Shown piece after piece: positions 1-8,079 of a stretch of 35,697 bases of DNA (its first letter is position 1; each line of letters opens with the position of its first letter). Origin of the DNA: an uncultured bacterium (GTDB lineage Bacteria > Bacillota_I > Bacilli_A > RF39 > UBA660); NCBI GenBank assembly GCA_949291575.1, contig CASEWH010000014.1:1-35697 (forward strand). The letters are read 5' to 3'. The translations under genes were made by a program, and so were the position numbers. The notes below the pieces were generated by a model. The model saw only the letters and a program-made list of their open reading frames with translations, did no database searches and had not been told where the DNA came from.

Positions 1-88
1 ATTTACCTTTATAATCTTCTGGATTTTTAATTAGGTATTTACAATTATTTAGTATTTCTTCTTTATCTTTAACATTTCTTAATCTCAT
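1..88 (-). CDS. trmB: tRNA (guanine-N7-)-methyltransferase, N-terminal fragment
   Basis: Only the first 29 codons lie in the window; the gene runs off the left edge. The peptide begins MRLRN and reaches a PEDYKGK stretch near residues 23-29. That pairing of an MRxR start with a (D/E)YKGKW segment is typical of TrmB, the SAM-dependent enzyme that makes m7G46 in tRNA. A GGAGTG ribosome site sits 7 nt before the ATG. A possible extended -10 (TGATAAAAT on minus, 115-123) would give a short leader. The SAM-binding and catalytic motifs are outside the window, so the call rests on the N-terminus alone. Confidence 0.7.
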   Translation of the reverse strand, partial: MRLRNVKDKEEILNNCKYLIKNPEDYKGK

Positions 89-174
89 AATAATCACTCC
101 ATGTCATATTTAGTATTTTATCATAAATAGAATAAGTATGGAATAAAATAAACCAGAAAGTGAGGTTAAATTTT

Positions 175-420
175 ATGAATCAAGGTATGCCTATGTGGCC
201 AAATAATCCTAATATGAATCCTAATATGGGAGGATGGCAAAACTTTAATAATATGAATCAAAGACTTAATAGTCTAGAAAATCAAGTAAATAGACTTGAA
301 AGACAAATGAGAAGACTTGAGAATAGGGTTAATAGAATTGAATCTACTATGATTAGTCCAAGAAATTACGATAGTCAATCTACTGGTTATGGTAATAGTA
401 ATGATAAATATATGATGTAA
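175..420 (+). CDS. Small Asn/Met/Pro-rich coiled-coil protein of unknown function
   Basis: An 81-residue protein. I chose ATG 175 over the in-frame GTG at 160 because the purine-rich AAAGTGAGG lies about 9 nt before it. Residues 1-25 are rich in N, P, M, G and W with short NPN/NMN repeats. Residues about 27-60 form a heptad coiled coil with L or V at regular a/d positions and many R, N and E (LENQV, LERQM, LENRV units). The last ~20 residues are polar and probably disordered. No signal peptide or membrane segment is seen. The architecture recalls small structural or coat-type proteins of Bacillota, but I do not recognise a family. A strong terminator follows at once, so it is monocistronic. 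Confidence 0.75.
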   Translation: MNQGMPMWPNNPNMNPNMGGWQNFNNMNQRLNSLENQVNRLERQMRRLENRVNRIESTMISPRNYDSQSTGYGNSNDKYMM

Positions 421-446
421 AAAGATATGAGAGAAATTCTCATATC
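419..446 (-). terminator. Terminator for the leftward 96-residue gene
   Basis: A perfect 9-bp stem (424-432 with 438-446, 5-nt loop) is followed on the minus strand by TTTTT. It lies about 40 nt past the stop at 489, inside the 3' flank of the convergent gene. Confidence 0.65.
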
Positions 447-457
447 CTAGAGATTTT

Positions 458-490
458 GACAGATAGGTTTTTTACTTATTTGTCTTTTTT
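458..490 (+). terminator. Rho-independent terminator of the small coiled-coil gene
   Basis: An 11-bp stem (458-468 with 474-484, including two G-U pairs possible only in the plus-strand RNA) closes a U5 loop and is followed by six T. The T-run touches the stop codon of the convergent gene that ends at 489. Confidence 0.8.
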
Positions 491-779
491 ATATTCTTTT
501 TCCCATGGTAGTTTCTTCTAAACTTGTTGTTAAATCCCTCTTTTTGTCATCTATTCTATCCATTAATGATACTGCATCATCTGTACGACAATATGATCCT
601 ACAAGTGACTCTTGGGTAGATAACATTCTTTTGCCTAGATTGCCTAACGCATCTAAAAGTTGATAATTAGATTCATCACTAGGATTTTCTTTTATTTTTT
701 CGTAAACTGCTCCCATTATTGTTTGTAAATAGTTATAATTATCATTCATTTTCTCAAATAATAAATCAAAATTTCCCAT
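489..779 (-). CDS. Hypothetical protein, 96 residues
   Basis: A small acidic to neutral soluble protein predicted to be mostly helical, beginning MGNFDLLFEKMNDNY. There is no membrane segment, no signal peptide and only one Cys, in SYCRTDD around residue 63. AAGGAG lies about 9 nt before the ATG, and a TGCTATAAT extended -10 lies upstream at 813-821, so it is clearly expressed on its own. I do not recognise the family. It converges on the small coiled-coil gene, and the terminators of the two are interleaved. Confidence 0.7.
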   Translation of the reverse strand: MGNFDLLFEKMNDNYNYLQTIMGAVYEKIKENPSDESNYQLLDALGNLGKRMLSTQESLVGSYCRTDDAVSLMDRIDDKKRDLTTSLEETTMGKRI

Positions 780-812
780 ATATGTTATTCTCCTTTTCTT
801 TAATTTACTTAT

Positions 813-821
813 ATTATAGCA
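813..821 (-). promoter_or_regulatory. Extended -10 promoter for the 96-residue gene
   Basis: TGCTATAAT on the minus strand, about 34 nt before the ATG. No good -35 is seen at 17 bp, as is common with extended -10 promoters. Confidence 0.55.
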
Positions 822-869
822 TTAGTTTAGGTTAAATTACTATTTTTTTTGTTTTGGGGTATACTAAAA

Positions 870-898
870 TTGACAGTTACCAGCAAATAAATTATACT
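870..898 (+). promoter_or_regulatory. Sigma-A promoter of femX1-femX2
   Basis: Consensus TTGACA (870-875), 17-bp spacer, TATACT (893-898). The predicted start near 905 leaves only about 14 nt of leader before the ATG at 919, barely enough for the AGGTTGTGA ribosome site. Confidence 0.85.
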
Positions 899-918
899 TT
901 ATATAGGTTGTGATAAGA

Positions 919-2220
919 ATGGAATTAAGAGTTTTAGAAAAAGATAAATATGAAAATTTTGTAAAGACTAATCCTTATAAGAGTCATTTTTTACAGTCTT
1001 ATGATTGGGGACAGCTTTCTAAGAAAGAAAGAGGGCTTACTCCTTATTATTTAGGACTTGATGATAATGGTAAAATAGTAGGAGCGACTCTCTTACTTAA
1101 GAAAAGTCTTCCTTTAGGATTATGCTATTTGTATGCACCAAGAGGTTATGTTATTAACTTTAGTGACAAAGAAATACTAGACAAGTTTACAGAAGAGATT
1201 GTTAAGTTTGCTAAGAGGAAGAAGGCAATTTACGTAAAGATTGATCCTGATATTATCTGGAAGAAGGAAGACTATAAAGGTGAAGTTACAGAAGTTGAGT
1301 CTAAAGATAAAAATATTTATAATGAGTTACTTAGACTAGGTTATAAGCATATGGGATTTACTAAAAATTTTGAAAGTGCACAACCTAGATATACTTTTAG
1401 AATTGATTTAAATCAGTCTATGGAAGAAATAGAGAGTCATTTTTCTAAGACAACGAAACAAAGAATTGCTAAGTCTCTTAAACTTAAGACTAAAGTCGAA
1501 ATAGGAACAGAAAAGGATATACCAACTTTTTATCATTTAATGATGTTAACGGAGTCTAGAAAAGATTTTGTTTCTTATGGAATTGATTATTATAAGACTC
1601 TATATAAATTATTTAATGAAGATAATAAGGCAACTTTATTTTTAGGTAAAGTTAATATTAAAGATAGTTTGGAAGTATTAAGTAGTGATCTAGAGGAAGT
1701 TAATAAAAAGATAGATGAGCTTCCTAAAGAGAATATGTCTAAGAGTGCTAAGAATAAGCTTAAGGAACTTTCTAGACAAAAAGAAAATTTAGAAAAAGAT
1801 GTAGAGAAATATAACAATTATTTAAAAGAGTATGGCGAAGAAGTAACTCTATCTGCTCATATGATTTTAGAGTATGGTGATAAAGCTTGGGTTCTATATG
1901 CAGGAAATCATAATATCTTGACAGAGACTTATGTTAATTATCATACTTATTATGAACATTTAAAGTTTTGTAAAGATAGAGGATTAAAGATATATGATCA
2001 GTTTGGTACTATTGGTGATTTATCTAAAGATAATCCTAGACTTGGTCTACACGAGTTTAAAAAGAAATTTGGTGGGGATTATGTTGAATTTATGGGAGAG
2101 TTTGATTATGTAGTTAAACCTCTTTACTACTTTGCTTTTACTAAGGTAGTACCAATTTATCGAAATATGATTAAGAAAAGAAAGAAGAAGGAACTTAAAG
2201 ATGAAATTGAAAGAGATTAG
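919..2220 (+). CDS. FemABX-type peptidoglycan bridge aminoacyltransferase, paralogue 1
   Basis: Fem-family enzymes transfer amino acids from aminoacyl-tRNA to the lipid II stem peptide in the cytoplasm, building the interpeptide bridge. The 433-residue product has the family layout: a GNAT-like domain with APRG at residues 73-76 followed by a KIDP motif, then a TxxxR-rich segment (TTKQRIAKSLK), a charged coiled-coil arm at about 245-308, and a second GNAT-like part with YDQFGTIG and HEFKKKFGG near the end. ATG 919 is preferred to GTG 910: all four paralogues then align at MxL(K/R), and the ribosome site fits. It overlaps femX2 by 20 nt, so the two are co-translated. Which amino acid is added cannot be read from the sequence. 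Confidence 0.9.
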   Translation: MELRVLEKDKYENFVKTNPYKSHFLQSYDWGQLSKKERGLTPYYLGLDDNGKIVGATLLLKKSLPLGLCYLYAPRGYVINFSDKEILDKFTEEIVKFAKRKKAIYVKIDPDIIWKKEDYKGEVTEVESKDKNIYNELLRLGYKHMGFTKNFESAQPRYTFRIDLNQSMEEIESHFSKTTKQRIAKSLKLKTKVEIGTEKDIPTFYHLMMLTESRKDFVSYGIDYYKTLYKLFNEDNKATLFLGKVNIKDSLEVLSSDLEEVNKKIDELPKENMSKSAKNKLKELSRQKENLEKDVEKYNNYLKEYGEEVTLSAHMILEYGDKAWVLYAGNHNILTETYVNYHTYYEHLKFCKDRGLKIYDQFGTIGDLSKDNPRLGLHEFKKKFGGDYVEFMGEFDYVVKPLYYFAFTKVVPIYRNMIKKRKKKELKDEIERD

Positions 2221-3490
2221 TTTTGAAGAGTTAGAGAAATTTGCTTTAACTACTGATGAAGCGACATTTCATCAGACTAAAGGTTGGGCTAAGTTAAAAG
2301 AGCATAATGGATGGTGTCATTATGTTGTAGGTTTATATGATGAAGATGAGATAAAAGCGGCTGCTTTACTTCTTGCAAAGCGTGTACCTATTGTTAAGAA
2401 GTATATGTTTTATTCACCTAGAGGTTTTTTAATAGATTATCATAATTTTGATTTATTAAAAGAGTTTACAGAAGAAGTTAAGAAATTTGTTAAAAGTAAA
2501 GAAGGTATATTTGTAAAGATAGACCCTTATGTTATGTATAAACAAAGAGATTTAAATGGTGATTTAGTTAAAGATGGTATAGATAATAGTGATACTGTTG
2601 ATAACTTAAAGAAGTTAGGTTATAAACATTTTGGATTTAACTTAATGCAAGATGCTTTACAACCTAGATGGATGCATACTATTACGGTTAAAGATAGAAC
2701 TCTTGATGATGTTATGAAGGATATGGATTCTAAGACAAGACAGATTTTAAGAAAGAATGAAAGACTTGGTGTAAGGGTGCGCGAGATCACAAGAGATGAA
2801 TTACCTATATTCAAAGATATTATGCAACATACAGGAGAACGTCGGGAATTTATTGATAGACCTTTATCTTATTATGAGAATATGTGGGATAGTTTACACG
2901 ATGATGGCATTCTAAAAATATTAATTGCGGAAATAGATTTTGATGAAGAGATTGAAAATACAAAAAAAGAAATAGAAGCTTTAGAGAAATCTATTAAAGC
3001 AAGGAAGAAGCAGTATGAAGATAAAAGTAAACCTATGAATGAGAAGAAGTATCATAGTAAGCAAGAGTTTGAAAAGAATGAGATTAAGAGATTACAAAAA
3101 AATATTGAAAAAACTAAAGATATGAAAGAAAAGTATGGAGATAAGCCTATACTTGGAGGAATTCTATTCTTAATCTATGGTAAAGAAGTATTATCACTAT
3201 ACGGTGGTTCTAAAGCAGAACTTATGAGTTTTCAATCTGCTTATACTCTTCATTTTGCAGGGGTTAAGTATGCAATAGAAAATGGATATGATACATATAA
3301 CTTCTATGGTATTACAGGTGACTTTAGTGAGAATAATCCTTTACTTGGACTTTATCTATTTAAGAAAAGTTTTGGAGGTCAAGTAGTAGAACTAATTGGG
3401 GAATTTGATCTTATTATTAGTCCTTTCTGGTATCATGCTTATAAGATTAGTTATGCTCTTTATCATAAACTTAAAAATATTAAAAGATGA
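2201..3490 (+). CDS. FemABX-type peptidoglycan bridge aminoacyltransferase, paralogue 2
   Basis: The 429-residue product begins inside the end of femX1, with AAGGAAC as ribosome site. It has the same plan as its neighbour: SPRG at residues 72-75, KIDP, a TRQILRKNERLG segment, a long Lys/Glu-rich coiled-coil arm at about 243-313, YNFYGITGD and YLFKKSFGG. In staphylococci and pneumococci paired Fem/Mur enzymes add successive residues of the bridge; by analogy femX1 and femX2 may act in sequence, but that is inference. The two proteins are clearly diverged paralogues rather than a recent duplication. A strong terminator follows. Confidence 0.9.
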   Translation: MKLKEISFEELEKFALTTDEATFHQTKGWAKLKEHNGWCHYVVGLYDEDEIKAAALLLAKRVPIVKKYMFYSPRGFLIDYHNFDLLKEFTEEVKKFVKSKEGIFVKIDPYVMYKQRDLNGDLVKDGIDNSDTVDNLKKLGYKHFGFNLMQDALQPRWMHTITVKDRTLDDVMKDMDSKTRQILRKNERLGVRVREITRDELPIFKDIMQHTGERREFIDRPLSYYENMWDSLHDDGILKILIAEIDFDEEIENTKKEIEALEKSIKARKKQYEDKSKPMNEKKYHSKQEFEKNEIKRLQKNIEKTKDMKEKYGDKPILGGILFLIYGKEVLSLYGGSKAELMSFQSAYTLHFAGVKYAIENGYDTYNFYGITGDFSENNPLLGLYLFKKSFGGQVVELIGEFDLIISPFWYHAYKISYALYHKLKNIKR

Positions 3491-3512
3491 CTTGATTTTA
3501 GGTCATCTTTTT
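3482..3512. terminator. Bidirectional terminator between femX2 and the ATPase gene
   Basis: A 10-bp stem (3482-3491 with 3502-3511) has A-runs on the left and T-runs on the right, so it can stop transcripts from either side. It overlaps the femX2 stop codon. Confidence 0.8.
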
Positions 3513-3522
3513 AAATTACTTT

Positions 3523-4725
3523 TTAAAACTCATCATTCATTAGAAAATCAAATATATTTAAATGCTTTATGCCATCTTTAGAATAGTCTTTTTTATCTAA
3601 AGAAATAACATATTTATCATTATCATCGTCTAGACAGTTAAAAGCCTCAAATTCTCTTTTGATTGTTTCTTCTTTATCTAGTTTATAACAAACTTGGATA
3701 TATTTTATTTTATTACTTTTTACAGCAATAAAGTCAATTTCACCCTTTTTTGTTTTGCCTATGTAGACTTTATAATTTTTTCCTATTAAATCATTATAAA
3801 CGATGTTTTCAAGAGCAATAGAGTAATTTAAATCTCTTCCTGTTGTTTTTATTTGTTTAATTCCCAAATCATTAGAATAATATTTATTTAAAGTTTTTAG
3901 AATAGTTTTACCGTGTATATCATACCTATATACTTTATTCATAATGAATGTTGATGTAAATGCCTCTAAATAATTATAAAGAGTGTCATTAGCAATATTA
4001 TGATGTTCTTGTTTTAAGAAGTTAATAACGTGATCTCTTGAGAACTCTTTTCCTTCTGTATCTAGTATATATTGTAATACTTTGTTAAAAGAAGAAATGT
4101 CTTTTATACCTAGTCTTTCTACAATGTCTTTTAAAATAATTGAGTCATAAACACTTTCTAAGTAGTTAATTTTATCATTATCATTTTCAAATAAAAATCT
4201 CTGTGGTAGACTTCCCCATTTGAAAATATCTAATAGAAGTTCTTCATATTTATCTTCTTTAGTATTAGTTAGTTCTACTACTTCTTTGAATGATAATGGA
4301 TTAATTTTAAAACTGACATATCTACCCGAAAGATCTGTTGATAGTTCTAATAAAGTCATTCTACTATTAGACCCAGTTATAAATATACTATATTTGTCTG
4401 TAATTCTAAGAGAATTAATACCTTTTTCAAAATCTTCTACTTTCTGAATTTCATCTAAAAATACATAATACTTATTATTATCTATTGTTAATGACTCTAT
4501 ATAATTATATAAATCCTTAGCTGTTTTAATAAAATCATATTTTAACGATTCAAAATTAATATATATTATATTTTTTTCATTAACACCCTTATTTTTTATT
4601 TCATCCATAATTTGAGTTAAAATAACAGACTTACCACTTCTTCTCATACCATAAATTATTTTTATTAAAGATGTAATATCATAGAAATCTCTTATTTTAG
4701 ACAGATATTTTTCTCTTATAAGCAT
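3523..4725 (-). CDS. AAA_14/DUF4143 family ATPase with PD-(D/E)XK-like C-terminus
   Basis: The 400-residue protein has an N-terminal P-loop GMRRSGKS (26-33), Walker B YVFLDEI (87-93) and a sensor-type TGSNS (about 118-122), the signature of the AAA_14 ATPases that are paired with DUF4143. The C-terminal part (from about residue 315) holds GEIDF followed by YIQVCYKL, a pattern typical of the nuclease-like core of DUF4143. These proteins are widespread in anaerobes and their role is not settled; defence or mobile-element roles are only suggested. The gene has its own strong promoter and AGGTGA ribosome site, so it is independent of the cell-wall operon upstream. The family call is firm; the function is unknown. 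Confidence 0.88.
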   Translation of the reverse strand: MLIREKYLSKIRDFYDITSLIKIIYGMRRSGKSVILTQIMDEIKNKGVNEKNIIYINFESLKYDFIKTAKDLYNYIESLTIDNNKYYVFLDEIQKVEDFEKGINSLRITDKYSIFITGSNSRMTLLELSTDLSGRYVSFKINPLSFKEVVELTNTKEDKYEELLLDIFKWGSLPQRFLFENDNDKINYLESVYDSIILKDIVERLGIKDISSFNKVLQYILDTEGKEFSRDHVINFLKQEHHNIANDTLYNYLEAFTSTFIMNKVYRYDIHGKTILKTLNKYYSNDLGIKQIKTTGRDLNYSIALENIVYNDLIGKNYKVYIGKTKKGEIDFIAVKSNKIKYIQVCYKLDKEETIKREFEAFNCLDDDNDKYVISLDKKDYSKDGIKHLNIFDFLMNDEF

Positions 4726-4743
4726 AATTCATCACCTATTTAT

Positions 4744-4772
4744 ATTATAATATATCTTTATATATTTGTAAA
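4744..4772 (-). promoter_or_regulatory. Promoter of the DUF4143 ATPase gene
   Basis: TTTACA (4767-4772), 17-bp spacer, TATAAT (4744-4749) on the minus strand. The -35 box lies inside the terminator stem of the preceding carboxypeptidase gene. Confidence 0.75.
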
Positions 4773-4799
4773 GTTATTCCAGTACAATGGAATAACTTT
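4770..4799 (-). terminator. Hairpin after the LD-carboxypeptidase gene
   Basis: An 11-bp inverted repeat (4770-4780 with 4789-4799, 8-nt loop) begins at the stop codon. Its minus-strand T-run is only three long, so it may be leaky and allow read-through into the ATPase gene. Confidence 0.5.
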
Positions 4800-5809
4800 T
4801 ATTTTAAAGTGAATTTTATTTTTCCTTTTCCTTTAGATGAAGTAATAGTTGCTATTGCTCCATTTATAATAGTCATTCTAGGAGAAACGTGTCCTATATC
4901 TGCATTTATAATTATAGGTATATTTAAATCTTTTAGAGATTCATAAATTGCCTCTTCATAAGTAATATCATAATAACTATTACAACTATAAACTCTGCTG
5001 AAAAGTATTCCTTTAGTATATTTAAAATAGCCATTATCTTTTAATTTCCAAAGGGTTCTAATAAGAGATTCACTAGATAACTCACAAACATCAAAGTACC
5101 AAATAATACCATCATCTTTGTACTTTTCTAGAAAAGCTTTAGTTTTATCAAATCTTGTGCCGAAAAGTTCTGTAATAAGGTCAAGGCATCCACCAATCAT
5201 TCTTCCTTTTATGTTAATAACATCTTCATTATTTAAGTTCTTCCAATAGACTTTCTTTGTTAGATTAAAAGGTTCTAATCCTGTTATTAATTTCTTATCT
5301 TCTTCATATTTAGAAAAACTTGTCTGTTCTATAATATTACCTTTTAATATTTCAAGATTATTTTCTAATGATTTATGCCAAGGCTCCATTCCAAATGTTT
5401 TAAAATTATCAGAGTAAACTGTGGCAATATCTAGGTTAGTTGTAATTGTAAATAGTAGTCCTGTTGGATCAGAATAACCTTGTAACCATTTAGGATTATC
5501 TTTAATTACATTAAAGTCTAATTCACTTAGCATTTCAAGTAAGAAGTCACCTCCGCCTGATGTAATAATTGTTTTAACATTATCGTCTTTATAAAGGCTT
5601 TCTAGTTCCTCTGCTCTTTCTTTAGAAGAACTACTTCTTCCTTTAACACTACATCTAACATTAGGTGTTTCTTTTATTATAAAGCTTCTATCTTCAAAGT
5701 TTTTAATGGCATTATCTAATCTTTTAAGTTTAACTTCATCAATAATACCATCTGATGGTGCAGTTACACCGATAGTATCGTGTTCTTTTAAAAATTCTGG
5801 ATAAATCAT
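4799..5809 (-). CDS. S66 serine peptidase: muramoyltetrapeptide LD-carboxypeptidase / MccF-like
   Basis: The 336-residue protein has the full S66 catalytic set: nucleophile Ser113 in GYSDPT, Glu243 in FDVCE and His307 in IGHVSPR. S66 enzymes either remove the terminal D-Ala of murein tetrapeptides at the L,D bond (LdcA) or hydrolyse peptide-nucleotide antibiotics such as microcin C (MccF). The length is closer to MccF-type members, yet the place at the end of an operon with murJ and a Fem enzyme favours a murein role. AAAAGGAGGA lies just before the ATG. There is no signal peptide, so it acts in the cytoplasm, which fits muropeptide recycling. Sure of the family, less so of the substrate. Confidence 0.85.
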   Translation of the reverse strand: MIYPEFLKEHDTIGVTAPSDGIIDEVKLKRLDNAIKNFEDRSFIIKETPNVRCSVKGRSSSSKERAEELESLYKDDNVKTIITSGGGDFLLEMLSELDFNVIKDNPKWLQGYSDPTGLLFTITTNLDIATVYSDNFKTFGMEPWHKSLENNLEILKGNIIEQTSFSKYEEDKKLITGLEPFNLTKKVYWKNLNNEDVINIKGRMIGGCLDLITELFGTRFDKTKAFLEKYKDDGIIWYFDVCELSSESLIRTLWKLKDNGYFKYTKGILFSRVYSCNSYYDITYEEAIYESLKDLNIPIIINADIGHVSPRMTIINGAIATITSSKGKGKIKFTLK

Positions 5810-5822
5810 AAGTCCTCCTTTT

Positions 5823-6248
5823 CTACTTAGACATAAAATTTAAAATTTCTAGCAATTTAGATTCATTAATAACATTTTTCTTTTTAAAATCTATAGCCCT
5901 AGGCCAATCATCATCATGCCAAATTTCGTTAAATATTTCTATATCATTATCATATCTTGGAAAAGCATGATAATGAACAAAATTGTCGTGCATCATCATT
6001 ATTAGATAATTAAACTTAACAGCACCAAATTTTTCTTTGCATGTTTCTTCATACCACTTTATTACAGAAGGAAATTCGGCTGCTTCTTCTTTTAAAACTT
6101 TTCCAACCGATTCTGTTTGTCTTTTTAACAATATAACAGCAGAACCCAATGTTGTTTGACTCTCTCGTATACATACTATCCAATATTTAAAATCCTTTAT
6201 ACATCTTTCTTTTGGTTTAAACTTTTCCATAAAATCTAAATTATCCAT
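5823..6248 (-). CDS. HIT-superfamily (histidine triad) protein
   Basis: The 141-residue protein carries F-V-H92-Y-H94-A-F-P-R-Y (90-99), matching the HxHxHxxPR(Y) motif of HIT nucleotide hydrolases and transferases. The central nucleophilic His (H92) and the third His (H94) are present; the first is replaced by Phe90. The N-terminal half resembles the substrate-pocket strands of COG0537-type proteins. A nucleotidyl phosphoester substrate is likely but not identifiable. Its start overlaps the end of the upstream nucleotidyltransferase gene by 8 nt, so the two are coupled. It is about the usual HIT length. Confidence 0.75.
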   Translation of the reverse strand: MDNLDFMEKFKPKERCIKDFKYWIVCIRESQTTLGSAVILLKRQTESVGKVLKEEAAEFPSVIKWYEETCKEKFGAVKFNYLIMMMHDNFVHYHAFPRYDNDIEIFNEIWHDDDWPRAIDFKKKNVINESKLLEILNFMSK

Positions 6249-6843
6249 TTTTTTCCTCCTCTTTCCACGGCATAATTGTTAATTTAGGCCATTTCTTTTT
6301 CCACTTATTTACTTTCTTTAAATAATCTTCTTCTTTGAAATCTATTTTTACTGGTCTTATTATCATATTAAACAAATCATTAAGTCCATATGGAGCGGTT
6401 ACTATTAATTTATTATTCTCAAGTCTTACACCTATACAAGTTATAGTTGTTCCCCATCTTGCAATTGCATCTTCAACACTTGTATATGGTTTTATGTTTT
6501 TTCCATATTTTTCGTTATACCATATATGTACTCTTGCTTCATTTTTTATATCTAGTTTTATAGTTAAATCACTTAACAAGTCTTCTACATATTTAATTAC
6601 TATATCTTCTTTTTCATAAGAGGTATCTTCATCATAATAAACAATATCATAATCATTTATATTTGCATCTATTTTAAAACCATGTAGATAGTTAAAGACA
6701 GTCTGATTAACACATCCTGCTCCTACATAATAATTTTTTAAGTTAGATTTCTCTAATCGTCTTAATACTTCTTTTAAAGTTTCATTTTTGAATAGTATTT
6801 CTTCTAAGTCTTTTAATTGTTCATTTAAGTTTTTACTTTCCAT
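6241..6843 (-). CDS. Nucleotidyltransferase family protein (DUF925-like)
   Basis: The 200-residue protein has GAGCVNQTVFNYLHG (41-55) followed by NDYDIVYYDED (63-73). This is the pattern of the DUF925 branch of nucleotidyltransferases (GAG...WxxLHG...NDxDVxYxD), where D64 and D66 would bind metal. The natural substrate of the family is not known to me. It is the third gene of the leftward operon, starting 8 nt after femX3 and overlapping the HIT gene. The C-terminus is rich in Lys and Trp. Fused or coupled nucleotidyltransferase/HIT pairs suggest making and breaking of a nucleotidyl bond, which is inference. Confidence 0.8.
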   Translation of the reverse strand: MESKNLNEQLKDLEEILFKNETLKEVLRRLEKSNLKNYYVGAGCVNQTVFNYLHGFKIDANINDYDIVYYDEDTSYEKEDIVIKYVEDLLSDLTIKLDIKNEARVHIWYNEKYGKNIKPYTSVEDAIARWGTTITCIGVRLENNKLIVTAPYGLNDLFNMIIRPVKIDFKEEDYLKKVNKWKKKWPKLTIMPWKEEEKNG

Positions 6844-6851
6844 AATACTCC

Positions 6852-8078
6852 TTAATGTCTTATTTTATGAATTAGTTTTATTAAGTAATAGATAGGAGAT
6901 GTTTTTATTTCAAATTCACCTATTAACTCTTCTATATAGCCATTAAAACCTGTTTTAAACTCATAAATTCCATAGTCTTTATCATTTTTATCATCAAAGG
7001 TATTAGGTATCCCATAGAAGTTATATCTATCATAGCCATTATTAATAGCATATTTAATCATTTCCCACTGGATTAAGTACTGTGAATTATAAGATAAGAA
7101 TTCTTCATAATTACCACTAGATAGATATACTACTTCCGGTTTAGTCATTATGAACATAGAACCTGATAGAGTGATAACATCTCCATATTTTTCTTTTTCT
7201 TCCTTCGCTAGTTCTATCTTCTTATTCAAACCATTAATAGTCTCATCTAAAGCTTTTCTTTTACCATCATTATTTTTATTATCACTAAGCTTATTCTTCT
7301 TATCAATATTACTTTCTAATTCATTTTCTAGCATTTTAATATATTTAGATAAATCTAGTTTAGTTACTAAATATTTTATTTCATTTTTCTTACTAAACAA
7401 GTCATACATGTTTTGGTAATAGTTAATATTTCTAATATCAAATCCTTTTCTTGAACCAGTACTTTGCATTATTTTATAAAATTCATCTAAATTATCTTTT
7501 GTTAGTTCTATTATCTCTACTCCATTTTTAATATTTTTTCTAATTAAGTTTCTAGTATTAGGTTTCATATTTTTCATTATTTCATCTTCAGTTTTATCTT
7601 TTGTATCTAGGGCATACATATAGGTTACTTGTTCTCTATCATCATAGGGAATACTAGTAAAACCAGCCTTTAAAATCGTATTCACAATATTAGTATTATC
7701 ATAACCATCTTTAATTATTTCTCCTTTACCATTACGTTCTTTATATGGTACATAAGGGTCAATTCTTAGAACATAGCCTTGGTGTTTTTTAACGAAAATA
7801 GTTAATAGTTTTAGAAACTCAGTTAATGTTTTTTCATCATTATAATCTACTAAAGGTCCACGTGGGGCATAAAATTCATACTTATTAAAGTGTCTTTTCT
7901 TACCTACTAGAAGAGTCGCTCCTACTAACTTGTCATTATCATATAATCCTAAATAATAAGGAGTCCAACCATTTAATTCTCTTAATTTACCTATTTCTTC
8001 TGTTTGCATAAAAGTCCTATAAGGACTCTTTTTAGCATAATTTTCAAACGTCTTAACATCTATTTCTTTTAATGTCAT
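6852..8078 (-). CDS. FemABX-type peptidoglycan bridge aminoacyltransferase, paralogue 3
   Basis: The 408-residue protein shares the Fem layout: QTEEIGKL near the start, APRG (71-74) followed by DYN, a RIDP motif, TRNLIRKNIKNGV, a Lys/Asn-rich coiled-coil arm at about 237-300, YNFYGIPN, and YEFKTGFNG at the end. The last motif is FNG where the other paralogues read FGG. It starts 1 nt after the murJ stop codon, so it is translated together with the flippase. This makes a direct functional link between bridge formation on lipid II and lipid II export likely. Amino-acid specificity is unknown. Confidence 0.9.
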   Translation of the reverse strand: MTLKEIDVKTFENYAKKSPYRTFMQTEEIGKLRELNGWTPYYLGLYDNDKLVGATLLVGKKRHFNKYEFYAPRGPLVDYNDEKTLTEFLKLLTIFVKKHQGYVLRIDPYVPYKERNGKGEIIKDGYDNTNIVNTILKAGFTSIPYDDREQVTYMYALDTKDKTEDEIMKNMKPNTRNLIRKNIKNGVEIIELTKDNLDEFYKIMQSTGSRKGFDIRNINYYQNMYDLFSKKNEIKYLVTKLDLSKYIKMLENELESNIDKKNKLSDNKNNDGKRKALDETINGLNKKIELAKEEKEKYGDVITLSGSMFIMTKPEVVYLSSGNYEEFLSYNSQYLIQWEMIKYAINNGYDRYNFYGIPNTFDDKNDKDYGIYEFKTGFNGYIEELIGEFEIKTSPIYYLIKLIHKIRH

Positions 8079-8079
8079 T

